NCBI RefSeq assembly: GCF_003052265.1 | Contig: NZ_QANS01000002.1 | Location: forward strand, 434,001 to 498,000 | DNA length: 64,000 bases | DNA from: Stenotrophobium rhamnosiphilum | Lineage (GTDB): Bacteria; Pseudomonadota; Gammaproteobacteria; Nevskiales; Nevskiaceae | Reading direction: 5' to 3' | Shown: positions 45,546-56,640 of the stretch, piece by piece | How the letters are laid out: every line of letters begins with the position of its first letter | How positions within the stretch are numbered: position 1 is the first letter of the stretch | The notes under the pieces: model-generated | The model's database searches: none | Told to the model about the DNA's origin: nothing | The model's input: only the letters and a program-made list of their open reading frames with translations | Position numbers and translations under genes: made by a program

Positions 45546-45811
45546 GGGCCTGCTAAAGCCAATTTCACGCCAGCGGCGGAGAGCCATTGGGTGCAGGGCA
45601 AGGAAGAGGGAGCGCCGCATAGTGATTCTATGCAAGTGACCGATGACGCTGCCATGCGCCCAATGGCTCCCGCCCCTTCGGGCTGCCGCTTCAAAAATTG
45701 CCATGCGTCGTTGCTCCTCCGTTATTTAGACTCACTAAACTTCCTCCGTCGCGCCTAGCCTGGCAATTTTTGAAGGGGCAGCGCTGACGCGAAATTGGCT
45801 TTAGCAGGCCC
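45546..45811. repeat. MITE-like palindromic element upstream of murJ
   Basis: The 30-bp ends are inverted repeats: gggcctgctaaagccaattt at 45546 onward and aaattggctttagcaggccc to 45811, with only two mismatches in 30. Two inner inverted pairs are nested: gagccattgggtgca with tgcgcccaatggctc, and ttcaaaaattgcca with tggcaatttttgaa. No open frame is inside. The structure is like a miniature inverted-repeat element; no transposase is in the window. Confidence 0.8.
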
Positions 45812-45926
45812 TATAAAGCAATAAATTCGGGGCTCATCAGAGGATTATCGCATCCAAGGCATGCGTAATGAATGATTAATTTGCCGAATCGCGTGGAGTT
45901 TCAGGGGCTTTGCTACACGTTTTAGG

Positions 45927-45955
45927 TTGACAAAAGCACTCCATATCACAATACT
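45927..45955 (+). promoter_or_regulatory. Sigma-70 promoter of rpsT
   Basis: ttgaca, 17 bases, then aatact. Lies about 50 bases before the rpsT start, downstream of the palindromic element. Confidence 0.7.
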
Positions 45956-46003
45956 ACGCGCCCTCAAAAGGCACCGAATTTTAATTTTTTCAGGAGTTAC
46001 CCC

Positions 46004-46267
46004 TTGGCAAACATTGCTAGCGCCAAAAAGCGCGCCCGCCAGGCTGTGAAGCATCGCGAACACAACGTTGCTCAGCGTTCTATGATCCGTACCACGATCA
46101 AGAAAGTGATCAAAGCTGTGACCGCTAAAGACAAGGCTGCTGCTGAAGTTGCCTACGCCGAAATGGTTCCGGTCCTCGACCGTTACGCCAACCGCGGCCA
46201 GATTCACAAGAACAAAGTTGCACGCCACAAGAGCCGTTTGCTCACCAGCATCCGCGCACTGGCCTAA
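46004..46267 (+). CDS. rpsT: 30S ribosomal protein S20
   Basis: 87 residues, very basic ([20 protein letters not shown]). It begins with TTG (46004), with caggag eight bases upstream; the rpsT gene of E. coli also starts with UUG, which is linked to autoregulation of S20. A hairpin terminator follows. Confidence 0.96.
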   Translation: MANIASAKKRARQAVKHREHNVAQRSMIRTTIKKVIKAVTAKDKAAAEVAYAEMVPVLDRYANRGQIHKNKVARHKSRLLTSIRALA

Positions 46268-46285
46268 AGGCTAGCGTTGCAAATA

Positions 46286-46312
46286 AAAACGCCGGCACTG
46301 CCGGCGTTTTTT
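46286..46312 (+). terminator. Rho-independent terminator of rpsT
   Basis: Stem aaaacgccgg / ccggcgtttt with loop cactg and a T-run, 19 bases after the rpsT stop. Confidence 0.93.
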
Positions 46313-46382
46313 GTTATGTACAGGATGTACGGTATGCCGCGGGCGCAGGATGCGCAGGAGCGGCTAGTCTGCGATTTCTTCT

Positions 46383-46489
46383 TGTCATTCCCGCGAAGGC
46401 GGGAATCCAGTGTTTATAAGCAAGAAGCGCGGGTTAGTTTGTTCAGACTTTCCAGCAAAACTGGATCCCCGCCTTCGCGGGGATGACGG
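46383..46489. repeat. Pair of inverted CATTCCCGCG-type repeats
   Basis: tcattcccgcgaaggcggga at 46385 and, inverted, ccccgccttcgcggggatga before 46489, about 50 bp apart. Each is itself a palindrome. The same motif bounds the long inverted repeat at 28922-29741. Confidence 0.8.
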
Positions 46490-46495
46490 CTAGCT

Positions 46496-47620
46496 TTAGC
46501 TGATCACCAAGTTATCGCGATGAATCAGCTCCACATCGCCGACATAACCCAGACGAGCTTCTAGCTCATCACTCTTGGCACCAATGATCTTGCGCGCATC
46601 AGCGAATGCGTAGTTAGCCAAGCCACGTGCAATCTCGCGACCATCTGGGTCTACACACGCCACCAAGTCGCCGCGCTCAAACTCACCCTCGAGTTTCTTC
46701 ACGCCAACCGGCAGCAGGCTCTTGCCCTGCTCGCGTAGTACTTTGACCGCACCTTCATCCAGCCAAAGTTTGCCGCGTAGCTGCAGCTGACCTGCAATCC
46801 AACGCTTACGCGAAGCCATAGGCGCTTCCGCAGGCTTGAGCAGTGTGCCGATGTTCTCGCCGCGCGCAATCTGCAACAGCGCATCTGGCTTGCGGCCGTG
46901 CGCAATCACCGTTGCCGCGCCTGAGCGCGCTGCGGTGTATGCAGCAGAGAGTTTGGTCCGCATACCGCCACGACCCAACTCGCCTTTGCTGTCGCCAGCC
47001 ATGCCGACCAAACGCGTGTCGGAGAGATCCGCTTCGGAGATCAGCTTGGCATCTGGGTTGTTGCGTGGATCAGCATCGAACAGGCCATCTTGGTCGGTGA
47101 GAATCACCAACAGATCACCTTGAATCAAATTGACCGTGAGTGCGCCGAGCGTGTCGTTGTCGCCCAGACGAATTTCGTCGGTCGCAACAGTGTCGTTCTC
47201 GTTAACCACCGGCACCACGCCCAGCTCCAGCAGCGTGTTGAAGGTGCCGCGTGCATTGAGGTAACGACCACGATTGGAAACATCATCGTGGGTCAGCAAA
47301 ATCTGCGCAGCATGCAGACCATGCTTTTTGAATTCATCTTCGTACGAGCGCACCAAGCCCATCTGACCAACAGCGGCCGCGGCTTGTAGCTCGTGAATGA
47401 CTGACGGGCGCTTCTTCATGCCGAGACGCGCCATACCTTCTGCAACCGCACCAGAAGACACCAACACAATCTGCTTGCCAGACTTGCGCAGCTGCGCGAT
47501 CTGAGCACACCAGTCGGCGATAGCAACGTGATCCAGCCCCTGTCCCTTAGCGGTGACCAAAGAACTACCGACCTTGATCACCCAGCGGCGGCTGCTTGCG
47601 ATTTTCTGACGGTCCAACAT
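46496..47620 (-). CDS. proB: Glutamate 5-kinase
   Basis: 374 residues: amino acid kinase domain ([36 protein letters not shown]) and a C-terminal PUA domain (about 275-374). First step of proline synthesis. Follows obgE by 32 bases on the same strand, as in Pseudomonas. Confidence 0.96.
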   Translation of the reverse strand: MLDRQKIASSRRWVIKVGSSLVTAKGQGLDHVAIADWCAQIAQLRKSGKQIVLVSSGAVAEGMARLGMKKRPSVIHELQAAAAVGQMGLVRSYEDEFKKHGLHAAQILLTHDDVSNRGRYLNARGTFNTLLELGVVPVVNENDTVATDEIRLGDNDTLGALTVNLIQGDLLVILTDQDGLFDADPRNNPDAKLISEADLSDTRLVGMAGDSKGELGRGGMRTKLSAAYTAARSGAATVIAHGRKPDALLQIARGENIGTLLKPAEAPMASRKRWIAGQLQLRGKLWLDEGAVKVLREQGKSLLPVGVKKLEGEFERGDLVACVDPDGREIARGLANYAFADARKIIGAKSDELEARLGYVGDVELIHRDNLVIS

Positions 47621-47652
47621 GATTGCCTGTCGTTTTTTATCTGTTTTAAGAA

Positions 47653-49044
<1,392 letters not shown>

Positions 49045-49075
49045 CTACGAAACACAGAGCTTAGCTCAGAAACAG

Positions 49076-49099
49076 AAAAGCCCCGCTACCGGGGCTTTT
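49076..49099 (-). terminator. Terminator after rpmA
   Basis: Stem aaaagccccg / cggggctttt with loop ctac, lying between rpmA and obgE on the minus strand; the A- and T-rich stem ends would allow action in both directions. Confidence 0.85.
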
Positions 49100-49119
49100 C
49101 AGGAATACCTCACAGTGCC

Positions 49120-49383
49120 TTAAGCGGCAGCTGCGACGATATCCACGTGAAGACGGCCGTTAACGCCGCGCTTCTTGAATACTACGGTGCCGTCGGTCAC
49201 TGCGAAGATCGTGTGATCCTTGCCAACCTTAGCGCCTACGCCTGCACGGTACTGAGTGCCGCGCTGACGAATGATGATGTTGCCAGCGATAACATGCTCG
49301 CCGCCAAACTTCTTAACGCCAAGTCGCTTGGCTTCTGAGTCGCGGCCGTTACGTGTACTACCGCCTGCTTTTTTACTTGCCAT
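49120..49383 (-). CDS. rpmA: 50S ribosomal protein L27
   Basis: 87 residues with the standard start [20 protein letters not shown] and [10 protein letters not shown]. No N-terminal extension of the Firmicutes type. Twenty-two bases after rplU. Confidence 0.97.
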   Translation of the reverse strand: MASKKAGGSTRNGRDSEAKRLGVKKFGGEHVIAGNIIIRQRGTQYRAGVGAKVGKDHTIFAVTDGTVVFKKRGVNGRLHVDIVAAAA

Positions 49384-49405
49384 TGTCTTCTAACTCCTAG
49401 CTAAC

Positions 49406-49720
49406 TTAGGCGCCAACGATGCCGAGAATCTTCACTTCCGTGAAGTTCTGACGGTGGCCCTGTTCTTTGTGATAGTGCTTACGGCGGCGGTGCTTGATGA
49501 TGCGAATTTTATCGCCACGGCCATTGGCCACGACTTCTGCATTCACCTTGCCACCCACAACCAGCGGAGCGCCGACGATGAGGTTGTCGCCATCGGCGAT
49601 CAACAACACTTCGTCAAAGGACACCTGAGCGCCTACTTCGGCGTTCAAGCTTTCAATTTTGAGCTGTTCGCCCGGGGTAACCTTGTGCTGCTTACCACCG
49701 GTTTTAATGACCGCGTACAT
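49406..49720 (-). CDS. rplU: 50S ribosomal protein L21
   Basis: 104 residues with the L21 pattern [19 protein letters not shown] and the basic end [21 protein letters not shown]. Divergent from ispB; the 166-bp gap should hold both promoters. Confidence 0.97.
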   Translation of the reverse strand: MYAVIKTGGKQHKVTPGEQLKIESLNAEVGAQVSFDEVLLIADGDNLIVGAPLVVGGKVNAEVVANGRGDKIRIIKHRRRKHYHKEQGHRQNFTEVKILGIVGA

Positions 49721-49886
49721 TCGCTAACTCCGCAATGTCTTAGTAGCCGGCCACGCCAGCCTTGAAAGAGCGCGAGATTGTAGTGACCTGACCTCGAATC
49801 GTCAATGACTTTGTCACAAATTCATGTGGTAATTGACGGTTCTCGGCCCAACCCCTAGCATCCCGCGACTTTTCCCCGGCTATCCC

Positions 49887-50855
49887 ATGGATCTCAAAGC
49901 ACTTCTCGCCCCTATTGCGGACGACATGAAACGCGTCGATAACACGATCCGCGCCCGTCTTTCCTCAGAAGTGGCTCTTATTAATGACATTGGCGGCTAT
50001 ATTATCGCCGCCGGTGGTAAACGCCTGCGCCCTGCTCTGGTCCTGATGTCCGGCCGCGCCATGGGCAGTAAAACCGATGAAACCGTCCTTTTGGCAGCGA
50101 CCATCGAGTTCATCCATACCGCCACCCTGCTGCACGACGATGTGGTCGATGAATCCGGCCTGCGCCGCGGCCGCAAGACTGCCAATGCCGTTTGGGGCAA
50201 TGCCGGTGCTGTGCTCTCTGGCGACTTCCTGTATTCCCGCGCCTTCCAGATGATGGTCGACTCCAAACGCATGGAAGTCATGCGCGTGATGGCCGACACC
50301 ACCAATGCGATTGCTGAAGGCGAAGTGCTTCAGTTGATGAACGTTGGCGATCCAGAAGTCAGCGAAGCGCGTTATATGCGCGTGATCGAACTCAAGACCG
50401 CACGTCTGTTTGAAGCGGCCACCAAACTCGGCGCGATCAGTGCCGATGCTGATGAAGCCGGTATCGCTCGCATGGCCGAATACGGCCACAAACTTGGCGT
50501 CGCTTTTCAGCTCGTTGATGACGTGTTGGATTACGTTGCCGACAGCAGTCTCAGCGGCAAAAATCTCGGCACCGATTTGGCCGAAGGCAAACCCACTTTG
50601 CCCCTGATTCACGCGATGAAAAATGGCACGCCAGAACAAGCTGAATTGATTCGCGGCGCGATCGTAGAAGGCAAATTGGAGAACCTCGCAGAGGTCCTAA
50701 AAGCCGTTGAAGCGACTGGGGCCATCCCTTACACTCGTGCCCTCGCAGAACGGTATTCCCGTGAAGCGGAAAATGCGTTAAGCGATCTTCCCGATTCGCC
50801 ACATAAAAACGCACTCATTAGCTTGGCCCGCTACAACAACGCGCGAGTCAGCTGA
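49887..50855 (+). CDS. ispB: Octaprenyl diphosphate synthase
   Basis: 322 residues from the ATG at 49887; an upstream in-frame start (49833) would add a non-conserved PTPSIPRLFPGYP stretch. The two aspartate-rich motifs (LLHDDVVDES and LVDDVLDYV) of trans-prenyl synthases are seen. Makes the side chain of ubiquinone; chain length cannot be told from sequence with certainty. Directly followed by tRNA-Pro. Confidence 0.95.
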   Translation: MDLKALLAPIADDMKRVDNTIRARLSSEVALINDIGGYIIAAGGKRLRPALVLMSGRAMGSKTDETVLLAATIEFIHTATLLHDDVVDESGLRRGRKTANAVWGNAGAVLSGDFLYSRAFQMMVDSKRMEVMRVMADTTNAIAEGEVLQLMNVGDPEVSEARYMRVIELKTARLFEAATKLGAISADADEAGIARMAEYGHKLGVAFQLVDDVLDYVADSSLSGKNLGTDLAEGKPTLPLIHAMKNGTPEQAELIRGAIVEGKLENLAEVLKAVEATGAIPYTRALAERYSREAENALSDLPDSPHKNALISLARYNNARVS

Positions 50856-50861
50856 TCGATT

Positions 50862-50938
50862 CGGGGCGTAGCTCAGCTTGGTAGAGTGCTTGCTTCGGGA
50901 GCAAGAAGTCGCAGGTTCGAATCCTGTCGCCCCGACCA
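50862..50938 (+). tRNA. tRNA-Pro (anticodon CGG)
   Basis: 77 bases with a complete cloverleaf and encoded CCA. The anticodon stem cttgc / gcaag holds loop ttcggga with anticodon CGG. The T arm reads gcaggttcgaatcctgt. It starts six bases after the ispB stop. Confidence 0.96.
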
Positions 50939-50957
50939 AATCTTCGAGACTTGATCG

Positions 50958-51770
50958 CTAAAGCATTCGACGCTTAAACAACAGCATCGAAAACGCCGCT
51001 TCCGTTATGTGCCCTTCACTCGCAGCAAGCGCGTCACGTCGATCTTGTTTTGCTTTCCAAGCATACGGCGTCATCTGCAATAGCTGGTGTAAGCCTTGCT
51101 GATTCAAGTTCAGCGGAAAGCGAACCTGCTGTTGTGACCGCAACTCGAATAGCGATTCGAACCCTGACAAAAACTTTTCAGGATCGTGCGCGCGCACTTC
51201 TTCGAAGAGTTGTTGGCGAATGCTCCACAGATGATCTGGCGCTGGCGTGACTACCAGCACATAACCTTCAGGCTTCAACACGCGCTGCATCTCATCGATG
51301 TGTAGCTGCGTGAACATATTGCTGACGATATCGATTGATGCGTTAGCAATCGGCAATAACGCGCCGCTACCAACAAGCCATGTGATGTTGGAATGACGCT
51401 TTGCTGCGAGGCGAATTGCAGGACGTGCAATGTCGAGGCCGATCACTTCATTCGCAACTTTGGTAAACGCGCCGGTGTAGTAGCCCTCGCCACAACCAAT
51501 ATCAAGAATGCTTTGTGCTTGCAGTGGTGCGAGTGAGTTCAGCACCGCATCGCGCAGGGGTTGATAGTGATCCGCCTGCAAGAATTCGCGGCGCGCCATC
51601 ACCATCTGTGGATCGTCGCCGGGATCACGGCTGTTCTTGTGCTGCACGGGCAAAAGGTTGATGTAGCCTTCGCGCGCAACGTCGAAGCTGTGTCCGGTTT
51701 TGCAGCGCCAAACTTTGTCGCCACGCTCCAGCGCGTGGCGGCACAGTGGGCAAATAATCGTTGTCGTCAT
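50958..51770 (-). CDS. rlmA: 23S rRNA (guanine-N1-)-methyltransferase RlmA-like
   Basis: 270 residues. An N-terminal zinc finger (CPLCRHAL ... WRCKTGHSFD) is followed by VAREGYINLLPVQHKNSRDPGDDPQMVMARREFL, a very typical RlmA stretch, and a Rossmann methyltransferase (SILDIGCGEGYYTG). Methylates G745 or G748 of 23S rRNA. Downstream of a flavoprotein gene on the same strand, overlap excluded by eight bases. Confidence 0.93.
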   Translation of the reverse strand: MTTTIICPLCRHALERGDKVWRCKTGHSFDVAREGYINLLPVQHKNSRDPGDDPQMVMARREFLQADHYQPLRDAVLNSLAPLQAQSILDIGCGEGYYTGAFTKVANEVIGLDIARPAIRLAAKRHSNITWLVGSGALLPIANASIDIVSNMFTQLHIDEMQRVLKPEGYVLVVTPAPDHLWSIRQQLFEEVRAHDPEKFLSGFESLFELRSQQQVRFPLNLNQQGLHQLLQMTPYAWKAKQDRRDALAASEGHITEAAFSMLLFKRRML

Positions 51771-51778
51771 TCGTGCGC

Positions 51779-53404
51779 TTAAGCGCTCTTTGCATCAGCA
51801 AGAAGGCTCAAGGCCAACGCTTCGGCAACACGGATACCGTCGATGCCTGCGGACATGATGCCGCCTGCATAACCCGCGCCCTCACCTGCTGGATACAGGC
51901 CGCGCGTGTTGAGGCTTTGATAGTTCGCGTCACGCGTGATGCGCAGCGGCGATGAGGTGCGTGTTTCGACGCCCGTCAACACCGCATCTGGCATTGCGAA
52001 TCCTTTGATCTGCTTTTCGAAGGCAGGCAAGGCTTCGCGGATGGCATCAATCGCGTAGCTGGGCAATGACGGCGCGAGATCACATAAACGAACGCCCGGT
52101 TTATAGCTGGGCTCAACGCTGCCTAAGGCAGTGGATGGGCGTGCGGCGATAAAATCACCGACCAACTGCGCAGGCGCTTCGTAGTTTCTACCGCCCAATA
52201 CATAAGCACGCGATTCCAAATCTTCTTGCAGCGCAAGACCCGCCAAAGGCCCGGCGGCAACACCGCCCGGATAATCTTCTGGCGTGATGCCAACGACGAT
52301 GCCTGCGTTGGCGTTGCGCTCGTTGCGTGAGTACTGGCTCATGCCGTTAGTGACGACGCGATTCAGCTCCGACGTTGCCGCCACGACCGTGCCGCCCGGG
52401 CACATACAGAAGCTATACACAGAGCGACCGTTCTTGGCGTGATGCACTAATTTGTAATCTGCCGCACCAAGCAACGGATGGCCAGCGTATTGGCCGAGTC
52501 TCGCTTTGTCGATCAACGACTGCGGATGTTCAATGCGGAAGCCAATCGAAAATGGTTTGGCCTCCATGAAAACATTGCGCGCATGCAGCATGCGGAAAGT
52601 CTCGCGAGCACTGTGGCCCAGCGCAAGAATCACATGATCAGCGTGAATGGTTTCGCCACTTTTAAGGGTGACGCCACGCATACGACCATCTTCAATCAGC
52701 ACGTCGGTGACTTGCTGCTCGAAGCGAATCTCACCACCCAGCGCTTCAATCTCTTCACGCATACGTGTGACCACGCCGGTGAGACGGAAGGTGCCGATGT
52801 GTGGCTTATTCACGTAAAGAATTTCTTCTGGCGCGCCTGCTTTCACAAACTCATTGAGAACTTTGCGGCCGTGATACTTAGGATCTTTAACTTGGCTATA
52901 GAGTTTGCCGTCGCTGAACAAACCCGCGCCGCCCTCACCAAATTGCACATTGGATTCCGGGTTCAGCACATTCTTGCGCCACAGTCCCCAAGTGTCTTGC
53001 GTGCGTTCACGCACCGATTTGCCGCGTTCCAACACGATGGGCTTGAAACCCATCTGTGCCAAAGCGAGCGCTGCAAAAATTCCGCAGGGACCGAAGCCAA
53101 TCACTAGCGGTCGATTGGTAAAACTGGCAGGTGCTGTCGCAACAACTTTGTAAGACGTATCAGGCGAAGGACCGATGTGATGATCGTCTTGGAACTTGGC
53201 GAGAATCGCTGCCTCATCGCGCAGCTCGCAATCCACGGTGTAAACAAAATTCAGCTCAGACCGTTTGCGTGCGTCATAGCTGCGCTTGTACACAATGAAA
53301 TTGTGCAGATCGCCATCCGGCAAACGCAGACGCTCCTGAATCGCGGGCGCGAGCGCCTCGGGCGGGTGATCAATCGGCAGCGTGAGTTCGGTGATTCTTA
53401 GCAT
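51779..53404 (-). CDS. NAD(P)/FAD-dependent oxidoreductase (COG2509)
   Basis: 541 residues. The N-terminus (1-80) is the conserved helper domain of the family, then an FAD-binding GFGPCGIFAALALAQ and a long two-domain flavoprotein with GEGAGYAGGIMSAGIDG near the end. Bacterial FAD-dependent dehydrogenase of unclear substrate, commonly next to no partner. Length normal. Confidence 0.9.
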   Translation of the reverse strand: MLRITELTLPIDHPPEALAPAIQERLRLPDGDLHNFIVYKRSYDARKRSELNFVYTVDCELRDEAAILAKFQDDHHIGPSPDTSYKVVATAPASFTNRPLVIGFGPCGIFAALALAQMGFKPIVLERGKSVRERTQDTWGLWRKNVLNPESNVQFGEGGAGLFSDGKLYSQVKDPKYHGRKVLNEFVKAGAPEEILYVNKPHIGTFRLTGVVTRMREEIEALGGEIRFEQQVTDVLIEDGRMRGVTLKSGETIHADHVILALGHSARETFRMLHARNVFMEAKPFSIGFRIEHPQSLIDKARLGQYAGHPLLGAADYKLVHHAKNGRSVYSFCMCPGGTVVAATSELNRVVTNGMSQYSRNERNANAGIVVGITPEDYPGGVAAGPLAGLALQEDLESRAYVLGGRNYEAPAQLVGDFIAARPSTALGSVEPSYKPGVRLCDLAPSLPSYAIDAIREALPAFEKQIKGFAMPDAVLTGVETRTSSPLRITRDANYQSLNTRGLYPAGEGAGYAGGIMSAGIDGIRVAEALALSLLADAKSA

Positions 53405-53464
53405 TAGCGGTGGGCTCTTAATATGGCCAGACTAGGCGCATATTGTCCCACGATTACTAGCGAA

Positions 53465-55000
53465 TCAGCGCGCCCAGGTGTGATAGGTCTTGCTGGAGGG
53501 GCGATATTCTTCGATACGCTGATTGCCGGTATCCACCAACAACACGCGATCCTTGCCGTCGATGACGATGCCGGCTGGTTCGCGGGTTGGGATGCAGACC
53601 GGATCCATGCAGGTGTAGGTACCACCATCGAATTCACTGATCTGCTTGGCCGCAAGGTCCAGACTGCGAATCGCATTGTTATAGGTATCGGCCACTAATA
53701 ACTGCTGACCATCCACCGCAACGCCCAAAGGATGCTGCAAGCGTCCGACCTTGAATGTGCCATTGGTGCGGCCAAAATCGAACAGCCCTGCACCAACCAA
53801 TGTTTTGACCATGGGCTTGTTATTGAGCGTGATGGTGCGAATCGCTGAGCTCTCAGAATCCGCGACGTAAAGCGTTGCGCCATCTGCGCTGATTACCAAG
53901 CCACTAGGCTGGGCAAAACCGACTTCACGCGCCGCGCCATCCTTGAGTTCTTCAGCGCCGCTGCCTGCAAACATCGCCACCTTGTTATCGGCCAGATTCA
54001 ACACGCCAATCTGATGCGTGCCCGCGTTGGCAAAATAAATTTGCTGGCCTTTGCGCTCAAGATCCCAAGGCGAAGCTAAAGCGGTGACTTTGCCAGCACT
54101 TGGATTGCCCAAGACACTGCCGCGCTGCCCCGTGCCCGCCAAGGTAGAAACATTGCCTGTCGCCAGATCAATTTTGCGAATGGCGTGATTGCCGGTATCC
54201 GCAACGTAAATGGCATCGTTAGTGGCGATCAGCCCCTGCGGATGATGGAAGCTGGCCTTGTTTGCTGCGCCATCAATAAAACCTTCCTTGCCACTGCCGA
54301 AGCGACGCACGTCCGCACCCTTATCGTTGAGCAAAACAATTTGATTGTGTCCGGCATCCGCCAGCGCCAAGCGCTTCTCTGCACCCGCTACAGATTTGAG
54401 TTTGCCGGGAAAACTGAAACGGCCTTGGACTGCTTCCAATGGTTTGAGCGCCAAATGCTGCGGCTTGAGTTCGCCCGCCGATTGTTTGAGCAAATCCATC
54501 ACTAAGCGATTAAACCGCTGAGGTTCGGGCTCGCCCTGCACTTGTCCGAGCAATTTGCCGTCAGCGCCAACAAATACCAAAGTTGGCCAAGCCTCTACAC
54601 CATAGGCCTTCCACAGCTGCATCTCTGGATCATGAATAACCGGATGATGAATTTCGTAGCGACGAATCGCGTCGCGAACGCTAACGATACTTTTCTCACG
54701 CTCAAACTTTGGCGAGTGCACGCCAATCACAACAATCTTGTCGGGATAACGCTCTTCAAGCGCACGCAGCGTTGGAATGATATGGACGCAATTGATACAG
54801 CCCAGCGTCCAAAAATCGAGAATCACGAGGCGACCGCGTAGTTTCTCGAGCGGAATCGGCGCGGCAACGTTGAGCCACTGCAGGCCAGGGAGTGCGATTT
54901 CGGGGGCCTTTCCTGAGAGCGTGCTCTGCGCCCACGAGGGGCCAGCTGTCATCAACAAGATAAAGACAGCAATCAAGCGGCGGTACGCATCAACATTCAC
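53465..55000 (-). CDS. Thioredoxin-like domain plus NHL-repeat protein (NHLRC2-like)
   Basis: 511 residues from a GTG at 55000. A signal peptide (1-25) is followed by a thioredoxin-like domain with a CINC redox motif (FWTLGCINCVHIIPTLRAL), then five or six NHL/beta-propeller repeats with GNHAIRKIDL-, DTYNNAIRSLDL- and DTGNQRIEEY-type motifs. Probably a periplasmic redox sensor or scaffold. Its upstream neighbour is the left boundary of the integrative element. Confidence 0.9.
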   Translation of the reverse strand: MNVDAYRRLIAVFILLMTAGPSWAQSTLSGKAPEIALPGLQWLNVAAPIPLEKLRGRLVILDFWTLGCINCVHIIPTLRALEERYPDKIVVIGVHSPKFEREKSIVSVRDAIRRYEIHHPVIHDPEMQLWKAYGVEAWPTLVFVGADGKLLGQVQGEPEPQRFNRLVMDLLKQSAGELKPQHLALKPLEAVQGRFSFPGKLKSVAGAEKRLALADAGHNQIVLLNDKGADVRRFGSGKEGFIDGAANKASFHHPQGLIATNDAIYVADTGNHAIRKIDLATGNVSTLAGTGQRGSVLGNPSAGKVTALASPWDLERKGQQIYFANAGTHQIGVLNLADNKVAMFAGSGAEELKDGAAREVGFAQPSGLVISADGATLYVADSESSAIRTITLNNKPMVKTLVGAGLFDFGRTNGTFKVGRLQHPLGVAVDGQQLLVADTYNNAIRSLDLAAKQISEFDGGTYTCMDPVCIPTREPAGIVIDGKDRVLLVDTGNQRIEEYRPSSKTYHTWAR

Positions 55001-55124
55001 TGAGATTTTCCGAAGGACGGCATGGACTGCATCTTAGGCTGTGATGAGACAGCAGACTGCGGCCATGCGTTCGGGAGATATGCCTGATCGTTCAGGCGGA
55101 TTCTTGGAAAAAGGAATCGTAGAA

Positions 55125-55155
55125 ATAAAAAAGGCCCCTTTCGGGGCCCTTCTTA
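55125..55155 (-). terminator. Terminator-like hairpin next to the left end of the element
   Basis: On the minus strand: aagggccccgaaaggggcctt followed by a T-run. It directly precedes the left att core. The best explanation is that it was the native terminator of tRNA-Asp before insertion separated the two. Confidence 0.8.
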
Positions 55156-55158
55156 CAT

Positions 55159-55176
55159 TATATGGCGGAGCGGACG
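55159..55176. repeat. Left attachment site, 18-bp core
   Basis: tatatggcggagcggacg, identical to 62928-62945, which includes the 3' end of tRNA-Asp. Only a fragment of the tRNA gene is left here. Confidence 0.88.
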
Positions 55177-55296
55177 TCCGCTCTGTTAACGTCCTATAGG
55201 GTTTCATAAAGTTTAATTTTATCAATATATATCAGTAACTTATAATTATTTATTGTCTTATTTTATCTAGCCGAGACTCACTGAATCCGGTATTCT

Positions 55297-55320
55297 ATGT
55301 GGGACAAGATGTAGGACAGA
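55297..55320. repeat. Candidate integrase arm-type repeats, left
   Basis: atgtgggacaag and atgtaggacaga in tandem just before the integrase start. A related pair (62855-62880) is at the other end of the element. Arm-type sites bound by the integrase N-terminus look like this. Confidence 0.5.
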
Positions 55321-55335
55321 TAGAGCAAATCGCCC

Positions 55336-56640
55336 ATGCCCAAAAAAGCCAAAGAACTATCCGCCTTAGCGGTATCTAGGATTAAGACTGACGGTCGCTA
55401 TGCGGTAGGGGGCGCTGATGGCCTGCATCTTCGTATCGCCGGGAGCTCCCGCGCTTGGGTTTTGCGCCTAGCGGTTGGAAGCCGGTTAAACAGCAAAAAT
55501 AAAATCGTAGTTCATCGCCGCGATATAGGATTTGGAAGCTACCCCGAAGTGTCCTTAGCCGAAGCGCGCGAGAAAGCCCGAGAATGCCGCAAACAAGCAA
55601 AAGCTGGCATAGACCCATTAGAAGAACGCAAGACTGCTAAAGCTCGCGCGAAGCTGGAAGCGGCAATGACTAAAACGTTCGAGGAATGCGCTTCAGCATA
55701 CATTTCGGCGAATCGCTCAGGCTGGAAGAACGAAAAGCATATCCAACAGTGGGAAAACACTCTCGCCACCTATGCGTACCCACAAATCGGTCAACTCCCC
55801 GTAGCCGCGATTGATACCGGCTTGGTGTTAAGCGTCTTACAACAGGACGTCAATGTAGATGACGAAACGGCGCAGCTATGGCACGCCAAAACTGAAACAG
55901 CCAGCCGCCTTAGAGGCCGCATAGAAGTCATCTTGGATTGGGCAGCATTTCGAGGCTTTCGCGAAGGCGAAAACCCCGCACGATGGAAAGGCCACTTACA
56001 ACACGAGTTGCCTGCACGAGCCAAAGTGCGAAAGGTCGAACATCATCCCGCTCTTCCGTACAACGAGCTCGGCCACTTCATGAGCGACCTTCGTCAACGT
56101 GAAGGTGTTTCAGCGCGAGCATTGGAATTCGCCATTTTGACCGCCGCACGTTCCGGCGAAGTGCGCGGCGCTACTTGGAGTGAAATCGACTTCAAGACGC
56201 GGACATGGACAGTTCCAGCGGAGCGCATGAAAGCAGGGAAAGAACATCGAGTCCCATTATCTGACGCCACGATGAAGTTGTTGAAATCCCTGCCACGCGT
56301 TGCAGGCAGTGACTACGTCTTTACTGCCCCTCGCGGCGGTCAGCTATCCGACATGGCTCTTACTTCCGTTCTACGCAGAATGGAGCGCACAGGACTAACG
56401 CAACATGGCTTCCGTTCGACATTTCGCGACTGGGCAGGTGAAACAACTTCATACCCACGCGAAGTCTGTGAACATGCCCTAGCCCACAGGCTCGCTGATG
56501 GCGTCGAAGCGGCATACCAACGCGGCGACTTATTAGCAAAACGCGCACGCCTTATGTCTGATTGGGCACTCTACTGCAACACTTCCAGAAATACCCATTC
56601 CGACAACGTAGTGCCAATGAAAAGAGGGGTTACGTTATGA
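55336..56640 (+). CDS. Tyrosine site-specific integrase
   Basis: 434 residues. An N-terminal DUF4102-like arm-binding domain (LSALAVSRIKTDGRYAVGG...LHLRI) and a core-binding domain lead to the catalytic domain with the ordered motifs ARSGEVRGATW (Arg), EHRVPLS (Lys-strand region), TQHGFRSTFRDWA (His-x-x-Arg), EHALAHR (His), and AYQRGD (Tyr). It integrates and excises the element at tRNA-Asp. Transcribed inward from the left end. Confidence 0.95.
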   Translation: MPKKAKELSALAVSRIKTDGRYAVGGADGLHLRIAGSSRAWVLRLAVGSRLNSKNKIVVHRRDIGFGSYPEVSLAEAREKARECRKQAKAGIDPLEERKTAKARAKLEAAMTKTFEECASAYISANRSGWKNEKHIQQWENTLATYAYPQIGQLPVAAIDTGLVLSVLQQDVNVDDETAQLWHAKTETASRLRGRIEVILDWAAFRGFREGENPARWKGHLQHELPARAKVRKVEHHPALPYNELGHFMSDLRQREGVSARALEFAILTAARSGEVRGATWSEIDFKTRTWTVPAERMKAGKEHRVPLSDATMKLLKSLPRVAGSDYVFTAPRGGQLSDMALTSVLRRMERTGLTQHGFRSTFRDWAGETTSYPREVCEHALAHRLADGVEAAYQRGDLLAKRARLMSDWALYCNTSRNTHSDNVVPMKRGVTL

